Virus record (IMG/VR): IMGVR_UViG_3300037882_001703
Location: 1 to 44,638 of that record
Length of the DNA stretch: 44,638 nt
Source: a virus
Reading direction: 5' to 3' (one strand)
Position numbers and translations under genes: made by a program
Notes under the pieces: generated by a model
Seen by the model: the letters and a program-made list of their open reading frames with translations, nothing else
Databases searched by the model: none
What the model was told of the DNA's origin: nothing
Shown: piece by piece, positions 11,695 through 21,257 of the stretch
Layout of the letters: the number at the start of each line of letters is the position of its first letter
How positions within the stretch are numbered: position 1 is the stretch's first letter

Positions 11695-13754
11695 TGAAAG
11701 GAGTTATAAATATATACAATACTGCCATTACATTGCCATTTCAACCAAGTGATGAATATATATACGGCTATGATAAGCCATTGAAAGATAAAAAATGGGA
11801 AAGGCAAGAAATGCCTTATTTTTTTGAAAAAGTTGATTATGATAGCAATGAGGATTTAATACTAACAAATCAACAATTAGTTTATGCAAAAGAAGAAGTA
11901 AGAAGATGTAAAGAGGGTTTTTGGTTTTTTAATAATGTAAGAGGGGTTGCCACACCTACATTTTTGACGGGTAAAAATTATTTTTATTTACAATGGTGGA
12001 AATTAGAAGACGATATTTATGCAGATTACAGAGAAGTAGATAGACGTTATTTTTTACATTTAGACCATTGGGAAAAAATACAATGGTGTTATGGTGTAAT
12101 GACAGGTAAAAAAAGGAGAGAGGGTTTAACTTCAAAAGCAACAGCAAATCTTATATATGAATGTATCTTTTTCAAAGATAGCAAGTGTGGATTAGTTTCT
12201 AAAACAAGAGATGATGCAAGGGCTGCATTTACAGATATGGTTTCTTTTGGGTATAGGCAACTGCCTGTGTTCTTAAAACCAAAACAATTAAATCGTGAGG
12301 GGAGTGTTACGGAGTTAGTATTTGCTCATAAATCTCAATCAAATAAAGATGGGGCTTCATCAGGTATTAGCGATGGAGAGGGTAATAGGTCAAGAGTTAA
12401 TTTTAAAGCACCTGCTATCAATGTTTATGATTCAGGGAGGACTTCACGTCTGCTGTTAGACGAATTTGCTAAGTTGCCACCAGAAGTTCCAGCATCAAAA
12501 ACATTTGCTGTAATAAGTAAAACATTAGTAAAAGGGGTTAAGAGAGTAGGCTTTGTAGAAATGCCATCAACTGTAAATGACTTGACAAAAGGTGGTGGGG
12601 CTGAATTTAAAATACTTTGGGATAGTGGCAATCAATTTAAAAAAAAACCTACAACAAATAGATTAGTTAGATATTTTTCACCTGCATTTGAAGGATTTGA
12701 AGGTTTCATTGATGAATATGGGCAAAGTGTTTTAGAAGAACCAACAGAAGAACAATACAATTATTTAGTAAAAAAGTGGGTAAAAAGAGACGAAGTAACT
12801 GGCGAATTATTAAGTGAATTAACCGAAGATGATATAAAGAAAGGGGCAAAATACTATGTATCAGTAACAAGAAGAATTGATTTAGAAGGAGATTTATTAG
12901 AAGAAGAGCAAAGAATGAATCCTTGTAATGAAACAGAGATGTTTCAAAGTGCTTTATCTGATTGTGTATTTAATTCTGCTAATATTAACAAACAGATTGA
13001 TTATTTGGCAGATAACCAACCATATTTAAGAAAAGTTACATTTTACAGAACATTAGAGCAAACAGTAGAAGTAAGAGACGATATAAATTCATTTTGGTCA
13101 GTATTACATTTCCCAAAAACAGGAGAAACAAATAAAAGTAATGTACAAGAAAGAATAAAACGTCCAATAAATATTGACAAGTTTGTAATTGGAATTGATG
13201 GATACGCAAACTCGCAAGGAGGTCGAAAGTATGGGTCAAAAGCTGCTGCGTACATATATGACAAAGAAAAAATGATGTTTATAGCACAATATTATGGAAG
13301 ACCACAAACAAAAGATATTTTTCACGAACAAATGCTGTTAGCTGCTGAATATTATGGGTGCAAAGTTTGGTATGAGCATACTGCCGATGATTATAAAAGT
13401 TATTTTGTTAATAGAGGTAAAATAGGGTATTTAGGTAAATATCCCAAAAGTTGTTTAGACCCTAACAAAAGAGATAGTGTTGATTTATGGTATGGTTTTC
13501 CTATTAATCCATTTGCAATGACAAAGCAGTTAGATAATTTAATTGCTTATATAGAAACAGATAAAAGTACAAATGAAACATTGTGCAATAGAGTATATTT
13601 TATAGAATTATTAAAACAAATGCTTCTATTTGAACCAGACGATAGAACTAAATCGGATTGTGTTGTTGCAGCTATGATAGCTCTTTGCTGTGGATTAGAA
13701 CCATCAATAAAGACGATATTACCAACATCTCCATTAGTACGAGTTTACAAATAA
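11694..13754 (+). CDS. terL: Terminase large subunit
   Basis: A 686-aa packaging motor. N-terminal ATPase: a degenerate Walker A in GKKRREGLTSKA (about 138-149) and Walker B SRLLLDEFAK (253-257, LLLDE). C-terminal RNase H-like nuclease: FVIGIDGY (D502), VWYEHT (E561) and KSDCVVAAMIAL (Asp near 655) provide the three acidic metal ligands. A long insertion lies between the domains (about 300-420). Length is at the upper end for TerL. The gene is followed by an operator-like site and a promoter, so late structural genes can be expressed separately. Confidence 0.92.
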   Translation: MKGVINIYNTAITLPFQPSDEYIYGYDKPLKDKKWERQEMPYFFEKVDYDSNEDLILTNQQLVYAKEEVRRCKEGFWFFNNVRGVATPTFLTGKNYFYLQWWKLEDDIYADYREVDRRYFLHLDHWEKIQWCYGVMTGKKRREGLTSKATANLIYECIFFKDSKCGLVSKTRDDARAAFTDMVSFGYRQLPVFLKPKQLNREGSVTELVFAHKSQSNKDGASSGISDGEGNRSRVNFKAPAINVYDSGRTSRLLLDEFAKLPPEVPASKTFAVISKTLVKGVKRVGFVEMPSTVNDLTKGGGAEFKILWDSGNQFKKKPTTNRLVRYFSPAFEGFEGFIDEYGQSVLEEPTEEQYNYLVKKWVKRDEVTGELLSELTEDDIKKGAKYYVSVTRRIDLEGDLLEEEQRMNPCNETEMFQSALSDCVFNSANINKQIDYLADNQPYLRKVTFYRTLEQTVEVRDDINSFWSVLHFPKTGETNKSNVQERIKRPINIDKFVIGIDGYANSQGGRKYGSKAAAYIYDKEKMMFIAQYYGRPQTKDIFHEQMLLAAEYYGCKVWYEHTADDYKSYFVNRGKIGYLGKYPKSCLDPNKRDSVDLWYGFPINPFAMTKQLDNLIAYIETDKSTNETLCNRVYFIELLKQMLLFEPDDRTKSDCVVAAMIALCCGLEPSIKTILPTSPLVRVYK

Positions 13755-13807
13755 TTTGGGAGCGATTGCGTAAAAATATTTTTTTATTTAAAAAGTTTAT
13801 ATATTTG
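13755..13807 (+). promoter_or_regulatory. Late promoter for portal and head genes, with operator-like site 4
   Basis: GCGATTGCGT (13762-13771) is a half-site of the palindrome family. TATATTTG (13800-13807) is a consensus -7 box; transcription should start near 13814. No TTTG -33 box exists at 19-21 bases (the region is TATTTTTTTA), suggesting dependence on an activator bound at the half-site. Confidence 0.6.
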
Positions 13808-13827
13808 TGTTATAATATCAAAATAAA

Positions 13828-16221
13828 TTGATAGATAATTCACAAAATACAGGGGAAGCAATAAAAGAATTTCAACTTACAACTGATACAAAAAGTAAGT
13901 TGGAATACTCATTTGGGTTAAGAATTGCACAAAGTATTCAATCTACAATTTACGGTTCAAATAGTTATTTTTCCCAAAGGAATAACAGATTTTTAATTAA
14001 TAGAAACATAGCAAATGGGAGAATTGATGTTGAAGCTATGTTTAAGGACAAACTAGATTTTGATGGCAAAGAAAACTATATAAATATAAGTTGGAAAGCA
14101 TTATCAATAATCTCTACTACAATATCAGGTATAATAGGTGCTTGGCTAAATAATTTTGAGAAAGTACAAGTAACTGCAATAGATAGCTACTCAACAAAAG
14201 CCAAAAAAGATGCTGAAAATGATGCCATTTATTACCACGAAAATAAAGAACAATTACAAGAAATTCAACAAGCAGCAGGGGGCTACCCAATAATACCAAA
14301 AGACCAATTTGTTGCAGAAGATAAAGACGAATTAGACGAATGGGTTACACAGTTCAATAGAACACCAGAAGAGATAAAATATGAGTTGGCTATCAATAAT
14401 ATTTTAGAACAAAATGGGTTTTATGATACTATAAAAGAAATGTTACTAACCGATAGTGCAGAAGTTGGGCTACTTGCATCTATGGTTACATTGGATGAAA
14501 ATGGTGAGGTTAAATTGGAGTATTTAAACCCAGAAGATTGCTTTTACTCTTACTCAAAATACCCCGACCTTAGAGATACTAGCTGGAGAGGACACCTTAA
14601 AACACTTAAAATAAGTGAATTAAGAGTGCAATATGGAGTACAGTATGGTGGCGTTTTAACAGAAGAACAGATATTTAAAATCGCTGCTACTGCAAAGGAG
14701 TTTAGAAACCAAAATAATCTTAATTGGGTAGAAAGTTATAATTACAGTTTTTTACGTCCTTATGATGAATGGAACATAACCTTAATGTGCTTTGAAATAA
14801 GAAGTGTAGATACTGAAGTAAATACATTTACGCAATCAAGTAAGGGGAATACGTTTATTGAAAAAGGTTACCCTAAAAAAGTAAAAGAAAAAAATAAAGT
14901 AGTTGTAGATAAAAGACGTAATATCTATTATGGAGTTTATCATAGTAATACAAGCACAATGCTTGAATGGGGGTTACAAAAAAATATGGTTCGCCCACAA
15001 GACCCAAAAGAAATAGGAGATGCTGAATTTGCACATAGCTTTTATTTGTATAAAAACTATGATATGAGAAATTTGGCTATACCTGAAAAAATTGAACAAC
15101 CTGTTGAACAAATGATACTTATTTGTTTGCAAATGCAAAAATTAGTTGCATCAATGACCCCATCGGGTGCTGCTGTAAATGTAGATGCAATGCAGGAATT
15201 GTTTTTGGGTATAGGTGATAAAGTAACAACTCCATTAGAAGCAGAAAGAATACAAAGACAAACAGGAAGACTATATTATAAAGGTAGAGATGCAGAAGGC
15301 AATCCAATACCAATGCCAATAACTGAAATGGCAAATAATGGATTTTCGGCTCAAATGCAATCATTAAGGGAATTGTACCAATTTCAATTCCAAGTATTAA
15401 AAGACCAATTAGGAGAAGACCCAAATTTAGGTTCGGCAGCAGCAAGACCAAGAGTAACGCAAGGGAACGTTCAAGCAGCAGTACAAATGGCTGATTACAA
15501 AACAGACTATATGTACGATGCTTATTTGAGATTGATTGAAGATATGAGTAGGAAAGTAGCTTGTTTGCTAAATACAAGCGTTACATATCAAGCAAAAAAA
15601 TATCGTGAATTATTTAAGCAAGACGAAGTAAAAGATAGGATTTTCTCTACTTCAATGAAGATGTTACCTACACAAGAGGAAATAGCAACATTGCAAATGC
15701 AAATGCAAACAGCAGTAGCTAGTAACCCCACACTTGCAGTATATTTAGACCAAGCTAAAATAATTAGAATAGCAAAAGAAAACGTAAAACTTGCAAGTGA
15801 TTATTTTAGACGTGCGACTGCACGAATGATTAAAACAGAAAGAGATACGGCTGCACAAAATGCTCAAGAGAATGGAAAAATACAACAAGCATCAATAGAA
15901 GCAAAAGCGAAAGCTGATATGGAACATTTGCAAACAGAAATTGAATTAAAAAGCCAATTAGAAACGTTGCAAGGTAAAAACCAAAAGGAATTAGCAATTA
16001 TTAATGGAGTATTTGCTTTGTATGGCAAAGGGTTAGATGTAAATGACAAATGGAAGCCAGTTGTAGATGAATTAATACAAAATGTAGCCATACCATTATT
16101 TAGTGAAAATTTACAGCAAGATGCAGCAATAGACGAAGCTGCATCGCAGCAACAAGGTATGCAAGAGCAACAACCAACACAAGAGCAAGTATTACAATCA
16201 CAACAACAAAATATAGCATAA
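13828..16221 (+). CDS. Portal protein, TTG start
   Basis: A 797-aa protein. The start is TTG at 13828: no ATG occurs in frame between the promoter and residue about 72. The first 600 residues have portal features: an N-terminal helical part, YDTIKEMLLTDSAEVGLLAS, LEYLNPEDCFYSYSKYPDLR, and a helical stem region with Ala/Gln-rich runs (GSAAARPRVTQGNVQAAVQM). The C-terminal 150 residues form a coiled coil (QASIEAKAKADMEHLQTEIE) and end in a Gln-rich tail, which fits a P22-like barrel or a tail that contacts DNA. It forms the dodecameric head gate. First gene of the late operon. Confidence 0.85.
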   Translation: MIDNSQNTGEAIKEFQLTTDTKSKLEYSFGLRIAQSIQSTIYGSNSYFSQRNNRFLINRNIANGRIDVEAMFKDKLDFDGKENYINISWKALSIISTTISGIIGAWLNNFEKVQVTAIDSYSTKAKKDAENDAIYYHENKEQLQEIQQAAGGYPIIPKDQFVAEDKDELDEWVTQFNRTPEEIKYELAINNILEQNGFYDTIKEMLLTDSAEVGLLASMVTLDENGEVKLEYLNPEDCFYSYSKYPDLRDTSWRGHLKTLKISELRVQYGVQYGGVLTEEQIFKIAATAKEFRNQNNLNWVESYNYSFLRPYDEWNITLMCFEIRSVDTEVNTFTQSSKGNTFIEKGYPKKVKEKNKVVVDKRRNIYYGVYHSNTSTMLEWGLQKNMVRPQDPKEIGDAEFAHSFYLYKNYDMRNLAIPEKIEQPVEQMILICLQMQKLVASMTPSGAAVNVDAMQELFLGIGDKVTTPLEAERIQRQTGRLYYKGRDAEGNPIPMPITEMANNGFSAQMQSLRELYQFQFQVLKDQLGEDPNLGSAAARPRVTQGNVQAAVQMADYKTDYMYDAYLRLIEDMSRKVACLLNTSVTYQAKKYRELFKQDEVKDRIFSTSMKMLPTQEEIATLQMQMQTAVASNPTLAVYLDQAKIIRIAKENVKLASDYFRRATARMIKTERDTAAQNAQENGKIQQASIEAKAKADMEHLQTEIELKSQLETLQGKNQKELAIINGVFALYGKGLDVNDKWKPVVDELIQNVAIPLFSENLQQDAAIDEAASQQQGMQEQQPTQEQVLQSQQQNIA

Positions 16222-16222
16222 A

Positions 16223-16510
16223 ATGCCTACATATACAATTACCAATACAATACCTCAAACAAGTATAAAAGGACAAGGGGTATTAGTTACTGTGGCTCAA
16301 GACAATCCTACTGAGTTGAGTTCTTTAGCCTTATTGCAAGAAGGGACTGAATGTATAATTACAGCATCAGGCAATATTGGGTATGCGACAGAAATTGATA
16401 AATATGGGGGTACATTTAGATTGAAAGCACAATACCCATATAGTAATTTATCGAATGATATATATAATGGCATATTAACAGAAAATGCTTCAATAGCCTT
16501 TACAATTTAA
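16223..16510 (+). CDS. Small virion-type protein (95 aa)
   Basis: Begins MPTYTITNTIPQTSIKGQGV and is beta-rich throughout, without charged clusters. It lies between the portal and scaffold genes, 1 base after the portal stop. Small beta proteins here often decorate or stabilise heads; no family recognised. Confidence 0.75.
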   Translation: MPTYTITNTIPQTSIKGQGVLVTVAQDNPTELSSLALLQEGTECIITASGNIGYATEIDKYGGTFRLKAQYPYSNLSNDIYNGILTENASIAFTI

Positions 16511-16521
16511 AAATATACAAA

Positions 16522-16863
16522 ATGGCAGTTCAAACAGTATTAGATATTACAGATAGAGTAAATGCAGAAATGTTTATTGAAATAGGGGGTTATGATTATG
16601 CAGTATTTCAATTTATAGGTGTAAAAGGAACTGCATCATTCAATAGTACAAATAATAGTGGAGAAATTGGGGGGGTTACAGAAGGGAATGCAAATCTTGC
16701 TACTAATGGCATTAGTATAAAAGCATTATCGCTTAATAGTATGTCAATCGTTGATACTATAAGTGATGATGGTATGATTAAATTTGAAGGGGTAGGTAGA
16801 TTTATTCAAATAGCAGGGGGGGCATTTACAAAAGTATTAATGCGATTATATAAAATAAACTAA
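16522..16863 (+). CDS. Small virion-type protein (113 aa)
   Basis: Begins MAVQTVLDITDRVNAEMFIE; beta-rich with many Gly, Asn and Ser (GTASFNSTNNSGEIGGVTEG). The composition and pre-scaffold position suggest a head decoration or minor structural protein. It may be a distant companion of the preceding 95-aa protein. No specific family. Confidence 0.75.
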   Translation: MAVQTVLDITDRVNAEMFIEIGGYDYAVFQFIGVKGTASFNSTNNSGEIGGVTEGNANLATNGISIKALSLNSMSIVDTISDDGMIKFEGVGRFIQIAGGAFTKVLMRLYKIN

Positions 16864-16875
16864 AAAACAAAAACA

Positions 16876-18036
16876 ATGTTTACAAAAACAACTCTGCAAA
16901 GGAACGCAGATGCAACAGAAGTAATAGCAGCAACAAGTGTTGCTCCTGAAAATGTAAATCTATTTGATGAAAATAATTGGAGTGGCAAACCTGCCGAAGA
17001 TGCTGCAAATGCAGAACCTGTTGTAGTAGCAGAAGTTACACCAGCAGCGGTAGAAAAAACAGATGTTGATTACAATTCATTTGTAAAAGAACATTTTGGA
17101 TTTGACAGTTTGGAAGTAGCTAAACAAGAGTTTGAAAATTTAAAGAAACCTAAAGAAGTAGAAAGTTTTAAATTTTTAAACGATCAAAGTGAAAAAATAT
17201 TCAAAGCCTTAAAAGAGGGCAAAGAAGATGACATATACAACTTTTTAGCACAAAAGAAACAAGTTGAAAGGCTTTTATCAAGCGAAGTAGATGATAAACT
17301 TGCCGATGAATTATTAAAAGTTAGTTATAAGGCTAAAAATAAAGAATTAACAGAAGATGAAGTAGAGTTTTTATTAAATAAACGTTTTGCGTTGCCCAAA
17401 AAACCAACACAAGCACTTGATGAAACAGACGATGAGTACGAAGAAAGAGTAGGTAATTGGCAAAGTGATGTGAATAGCATTAATAAAGAAAAAATTATTG
17501 AAGCTAAACTTGCCAAAAAAGAAATTGAGCATTTAAAAACAACAATAGAGTTGCCTAATTTCGGAGTAGCACCACAAACCCAACCAAAACAAGAGGATTT
17601 GGATAAGTTGGAAAAAATGGCTGCACTTTACGAAAAAGATGTAGAAACTAAATGTAAATCATTTGAAGGAGTAAAAGTAACGGCTAAAATAGGGGATATT
17701 GAATTGCCAGTTTCATTTACACCAACGGACGAAGACAAAGTTTCTATGCAAAAAGAATTACTTGAATTTGATGTAAACAAGTATTTTGATGGCAAATGGC
17801 TTAACCAAGATGGCACAGTAAACGTTGATGAAATGTCATCTGATTATTACTTTTTAAAAAATAAAAAGGATATTATTCAAAAAGTAGCAAACGAGTCAGC
17901 AGCAAAAATGTTTGAGTATATTAAAAAAACGTATGGTAACGTATCGTTCAAAGATGATGCTAAACAAACAGTATTCCAACAAGACACAGATTCGGAGCAG
18001 CTACAAGCAACGAAAGCGTTTTTGAATGGAATGTAA
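16876..18036 (+). CDS. Putative scaffolding protein
   Basis: A 386-aa, very acidic and mostly helical protein directly upstream of the major capsid gene, the usual scaffold position. Segments: a disordered Ala/Val/Glu-rich N-terminus (about 20-60), coiled coil (SFVKEHFGFDSLEVAKQEFE..., EVDDKLADELLKVS), Pro/Gln linker near 230, and C-terminal helices that end AFLNGM. No enzymatic motif. Scaffold function is inferred from order, charge and helical content. Confidence 0.7.
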   Translation: MFTKTTLQRNADATEVIAATSVAPENVNLFDENNWSGKPAEDAANAEPVVVAEVTPAAVEKTDVDYNSFVKEHFGFDSLEVAKQEFENLKKPKEVESFKFLNDQSEKIFKALKEGKEDDIYNFLAQKKQVERLLSSEVDDKLADELLKVSYKAKNKELTEDEVEFLLNKRFALPKKPTQALDETDDEYEERVGNWQSDVNSINKEKIIEAKLAKKEIEHLKTTIELPNFGVAPQTQPKQEDLDKLEKMAALYEKDVETKCKSFEGVKVTAKIGDIELPVSFTPTDEDKVSMQKELLEFDVNKYFDGKWLNQDGTVNVDEMSSDYYFLKNKKDIIQKVANESAAKMFEYIKKTYGNVSFKDDAKQTVFQQDTDSEQLQATKAFLNGM

Positions 18037-18071
18037 TTAACAAAATTAAATAACAATTAAATTATTAAAAA

Positions 18072-19487
18072 ATGATACCAATGGGTAACATATTGCAGCC
18101 TGGAGCAATATCAAACAGAACAGGAACAAATTTAGCATTAATATCTATGCTACAATTGTTAAAACCACAAGTGTATAGTCAATATACCGAAAAATACGGC
18201 GACCAAACATTCTTTGGATGGTTAGCTACTTATGGTGGGATGGAAGTGGTAAAAAATAAAAAATACGATTGGTTTGAAAGTAGGAGTAAAAACCAACTTT
18301 CTGTTAGTCCAGCAGCAGCAGTTACAGTACCAACAGCAGGTGCAAATGTGGTAATTACATTATCAGCAGCAGACCATTTTAACAGCGGTACGGAAAGTCC
18401 TTTGCGTGAAGGGGAAACTGTAAGAATTGCATCTAGTAATGTTGAAGGTAGAATTATTAGTGTAGATGATTCAGTTGCAGGTGCATTTACATTTACAGTA
18501 CGTCCATTGCAAATTGGGCAAAAGTTTGCAGGTATTACAGGAGGTATCACCACAGGGGATGTAATTAAACTTGTAGGAGCAACAGACCAAACAGAAGGGT
18601 CTAGTGGCATTGATGCACAAACACACTTAGACGTACAATACAGCAACTATGTAACTACAATTCGTGATACTTGGGCTGCAACAGACGATGCACAAACATC
18701 AGATGTATTTTACGATAAAGGTGTTAGTGGTGGTGGAATGGGTGGTGCAAGTCAAGCAGGTACAAGTTACTTTACTTACAAAGCATTAATGTACACAGAA
18801 AAGCGTTTTTTAAATGCTATTGAAGAGAAATTGATGATGGGGGATAGAGTAACAAACACAGGACTTGGTACTTCTAATGGGTCACAAGGTTTTTTACCTA
18901 AAATATTACAAGATGGTGAAACAGTAGATTACCAAGGTGGGGTTATTGATCTTGCTAAAATTCACGAAATTTCTAGAGTAATGGCTGCTCAAGGGTGTCC
19001 TAAGCAAAATATGTGGTTAATGGATTTATACCAAAGACAACAACTTAATGATAGCCTTAAAAATGAATTTCCTGCTGGAGCATTTGTTTGGGGGAATGGT
19101 GAAAAATCAGAAGAGGCAAGTTTGGCTTATGGTTTTGAAAAATTAATGATGGACGGTTTTGCAATGCAATTAAAAAGTACAGATAGTTTCAATACTGAAA
19201 TTAAGTACAGCAAGTCGCCTACATCTGATTATTTTGCTAACTATGGGGTAATTTGCCCAATGGGTGAAACTCGTGACCCTAAGTCTGGTGGTAAATTGAA
19301 AAACCTTACTGTTATGACACAAAACCCAATTGGGGGTGGTACTGTTGGTAATGGTATTCGTGTTTGGACACACGGTGGAGGTTCTAACAACCCAACAGAC
19401 GGTACATTGGTAGGGAATATTGAAATGGTTACATACCGTGGAACTCGTGTAGTAGCTGGGAATCAATTTATCAACGTGCGTGGCTAG
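18072..19487 (+). CDS. Major capsid protein
   Basis: A 471-aa protein behind the scaffold candidate and followed by a strong terminator. The N-terminal part (GNILQPGAISNRTGTNLALI, QYTEKYGDQTFFGWLATYGG) is helical. A beta-rich inserted domain at about 75-180 is rich in Val, Thr and Gly (SPAAAVTVPTAGANVVITLS). The remainder has HK97-type features: long helix region with EKRFLNAIEEKLMMGD and a C-terminal beta domain ending NQFINVRG. It is the only gene of right size, order and terminator context. The ATG at 18072 is taken; an in-frame ATG three codons later is possible. Confidence 0.82.
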   Translation: MIPMGNILQPGAISNRTGTNLALISMLQLLKPQVYSQYTEKYGDQTFFGWLATYGGMEVVKNKKYDWFESRSKNQLSVSPAAAVTVPTAGANVVITLSAADHFNSGTESPLREGETVRIASSNVEGRIISVDDSVAGAFTFTVRPLQIGQKFAGITGGITTGDVIKLVGATDQTEGSSGIDAQTHLDVQYSNYVTTIRDTWAATDDAQTSDVFYDKGVSGGGMGGASQAGTSYFTYKALMYTEKRFLNAIEEKLMMGDRVTNTGLGTSNGSQGFLPKILQDGETVDYQGGVIDLAKIHEISRVMAAQGCPKQNMWLMDLYQRQQLNDSLKNEFPAGAFVWGNGEKSEEASLAYGFEKLMMDGFAMQLKSTDSFNTEIKYSKSPTSDYFANYGVICPMGETRDPKSGGKLKNLTVMTQNPIGGGTVGNGIRVWTHGGGSNNPTDGTLVGNIEMVTYRGTRVVAGNQFINVRG

Positions 19488-19501
19488 TACATATTTTTAC
19501 A

Positions 19502-19529
19502 GTAGCAATAGAGTAAAATCTATTGCTAC
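19502..19529 (+). terminator. Terminator after the capsid gene
   Basis: GTAGCAATAGA (19502-19512) pairs perfectly with TCTATTGCTAC (19519-19529), loop GTAAAA, followed by TTCTTTAT. It would set high capsid expression relative to downstream genes. A second small hairpin, CCCAC/GTGGG, follows within 30 bases. Confidence 0.7.
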
Positions 19530-19598
19530 TTCTTTATAACAGCAGCCCACTCGTAGGTGGGGGACATTAATGTTCTTAAACGCAAAAAAACAAATAAA

Positions 19599-20507
19599 AT
19601 GGCACAACAAAAAAAAGCTATTACAACTAATAGCAAAACGGATAGTACAATATTTGGTGATAGTATAGAGTACATTCCACCAGTAGTAATACAAGATTTT
19701 GATAGTGTAGAAAATCCAACACCTAAAGAATCAGCTTTTGTTATTTTCAAATTACAAAATAACAATCAAAATGGTAAAGTAAGAATTAATGGGCAAGATG
19801 AAGTAATTAACCCAAAAACAGGTGAAATTGATACGATGTTCCTTTTGCAAGGTATTTCGGAAATTTGGGGGAGTGAATTAAGAAAAAAATACAGTCCAGA
19901 ATTTTTATCAAAACATCGAAGAGAGGATATGATTTTTGATGGTAGAATTTTAAGAATACCAAGTTGGGATAAGTCGGCAATAGAGTTTATGAGGCATAAT
20001 CGTAATCACTTAGACGCTCCTAATAAAACAGTTTTTGGTAAAAATGCTTTTTTTGAGTATAATCCACAAAGACAAGCAGAAGCTTTATTGAAAAAAGAAA
20101 CTTTAATGATTGATGCAATACAAGCTGCATTAGAGTTAGATGAAGTAGCTGCTAAAAAACTTGCGTTGTTCTATGGGTTGCCTTTAAATGATGAAGTTGG
20201 CGAATTAAAGCCACCTGCATTGATTAAAAAAGATTTGGCAATGAAAGCTAAAGAAAATGCCGAAAAATTCTTAAAATTGATAAAAGACCCTATTGTAGAA
20301 GTTTCATTTATGGTAGGTAAAGCGATTTTAGAGAATAAAATTGACATTAGCACACAAGCAGGTAAAGCGTATTTTGCAAATGGTGGTTTTATAGTTTCAA
20401 TTCCAAGTGGAACAACAGCTAAAAAACATCTTGTAGAATTTGCTACATCAGAAACAGAAGCAGGTAAAGAATTTTTAGCAAATCTAAAAAAATGCCTAAT
20501 TTTGTAA
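19599..20507 (+). CDS. Structural protein of unknown role (302 aa)
   Basis: The ATG at 19599 with an A-rich leader (AAACAAATAAA) is chosen. The longer frame from GTG at 19557 would begin inside a hairpin. The protein has a disordered N-terminus, a beta region (ESAFVIFKLQNNNQNGKVRI), and a helical C-terminal half (QAEALLKKETLMIDAIQAAL..., ENAEKFLKLIKDPIVEV). Order between capsid and connector genes suggests a head-completion or minor capsid role. No family recognised. Confidence 0.75.
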   Translation: MAQQKKAITTNSKTDSTIFGDSIEYIPPVVIQDFDSVENPTPKESAFVIFKLQNNNQNGKVRINGQDEVINPKTGEIDTMFLLQGISEIWGSELRKKYSPEFLSKHRREDMIFDGRILRIPSWDKSAIEFMRHNRNHLDAPNKTVFGKNAFFEYNPQRQAEALLKKETLMIDAIQAALELDEVAAKKLALFYGLPLNDEVGELKPPALIKKDLAMKAKENAEKFLKLIKDPIVEVSFMVGKAILENKIDISTQAGKAYFANGGFIVSIPSGTTAKKHLVEFATSETEAGKEFLANLKKCLIL

Positions 20508-20536
20508 CAACAAAAAAATAATTAATATTAAATAAT

Positions 20537-20578
20537 AAGCCACTACATATATTTTAAAATTATAAGTAGTGGCTTTTT
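20537..20578 (+). terminator. Intrinsic terminator between head and connector genes
   Basis: AAGCCACTAC (20537-20546) pairs with GTAGTGGCTT (20566-20575), followed by TTT, with an AT-rich loop. The next gene starts only 14 bases later and no promoter is visible, so read-through must occur. Confidence 0.75.
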
Positions 20579-20591
20579 AAATAAATAGTAA

Positions 20592-21257
20592 ATGAATGTA
20601 GATGAAGTATATAGATTAGTAAGATACATTTGTAGAAAAACAATACAATTAGGGTATTTGCCATCAGAGGAATTTCAGCTTAATTTTAATGCCTCGCAGG
20701 TAGAGTATCTTAACTTTTTATTAGGGGACTTCCAACAATTTTCACCAAACCATCCACAAGCAAGGGTAGAGATTGGGAGTAGTGGTATTTTAAGACAGAG
20801 ATTGATGCCATTGCACAAGCAAATTACTTTAGCAATAGCAAGTGGAGTAGCAAACTATCCAAATGACTACTTACAAGTTGATAGTATGGAAACTACTGCA
20901 TTTAAACCTGTAAAATACGTTCAACAACATTACTTAGCAGCACATATAAATAGTGTAATAGACCCTATTGCAGACAACCCTATTTATTTAATGACTGCAA
21001 CAGGATTCCAATTTTACCCAGTATCAATTACAAGTGCAAGATTTGCCTATTTTAGCACTCCAACAGATATATTTTGGAACTTTACATTAGATGGGAATAA
21101 TCGCAGAATATATAACCCAACAGGCAGTATTAACCCTATTTGGAATGACTTAGATATTATGGAAATTGTAGCTAGAATGTTAGTAAAAATAGGGGTAAGT
21201 TTACAAGCACAAGACATTAGAAATTTTGGGGAAGCACTTAAACAACAAGGACAATAA
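20592..21257 (+). CDS. Head-tail connector candidate (221 aa)
   Basis: Begins MNVDEVYRLVRYICRKTIQL, with an N-terminal helical bundle, then beta-rich middle (YPNDYLQVDSMETT, FQFYPVSI) and a C-terminal helix region with ARMLVKIGVSLQAQDIRNFG. The pattern of N-terminal helices, strand-rich middle and C-terminal helical bundle is that of podovirus head-tail adaptor proteins. It overlaps the next gene by one base. Specific homology not established. Confidence 0.6.
   Translation: MNVDEVYRLVRYICRKTIQLGYLPSEEFQLNFNASQVEYLNFLLGDFQQFSPNHPQARVEIGSSGILRQRLMPLHKQITLAIASGVANYPNDYLQVDSMETTAFKPVKYVQQHYLAAHINSVIDPIADNPIYLMTATGFQFYPVSITSARFAYFSTPTDIFWNFTLDGNNRRIYNPTGSINPIWNDLDIMEIVARMLVKIGVSLQAQDIRNFGEALKQQGQ

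Noticed and set aside
14829-14840. ACGCAATC in the portal gene (and GATTGCG at 9434, 26471) as further operator sites
   Set aside because: Only one arm matches, inside coding sequence and far from any -7 box; expected by chance.
15119-15577. A 152-codon minus-strand frame inside the portal gene
   Set aside because: Leu/Tyr-rich antisense shadow of a strongly supported portal gene. The same applies to long minus frames at 29639-30175, 31445-31792 and 40235-40714.
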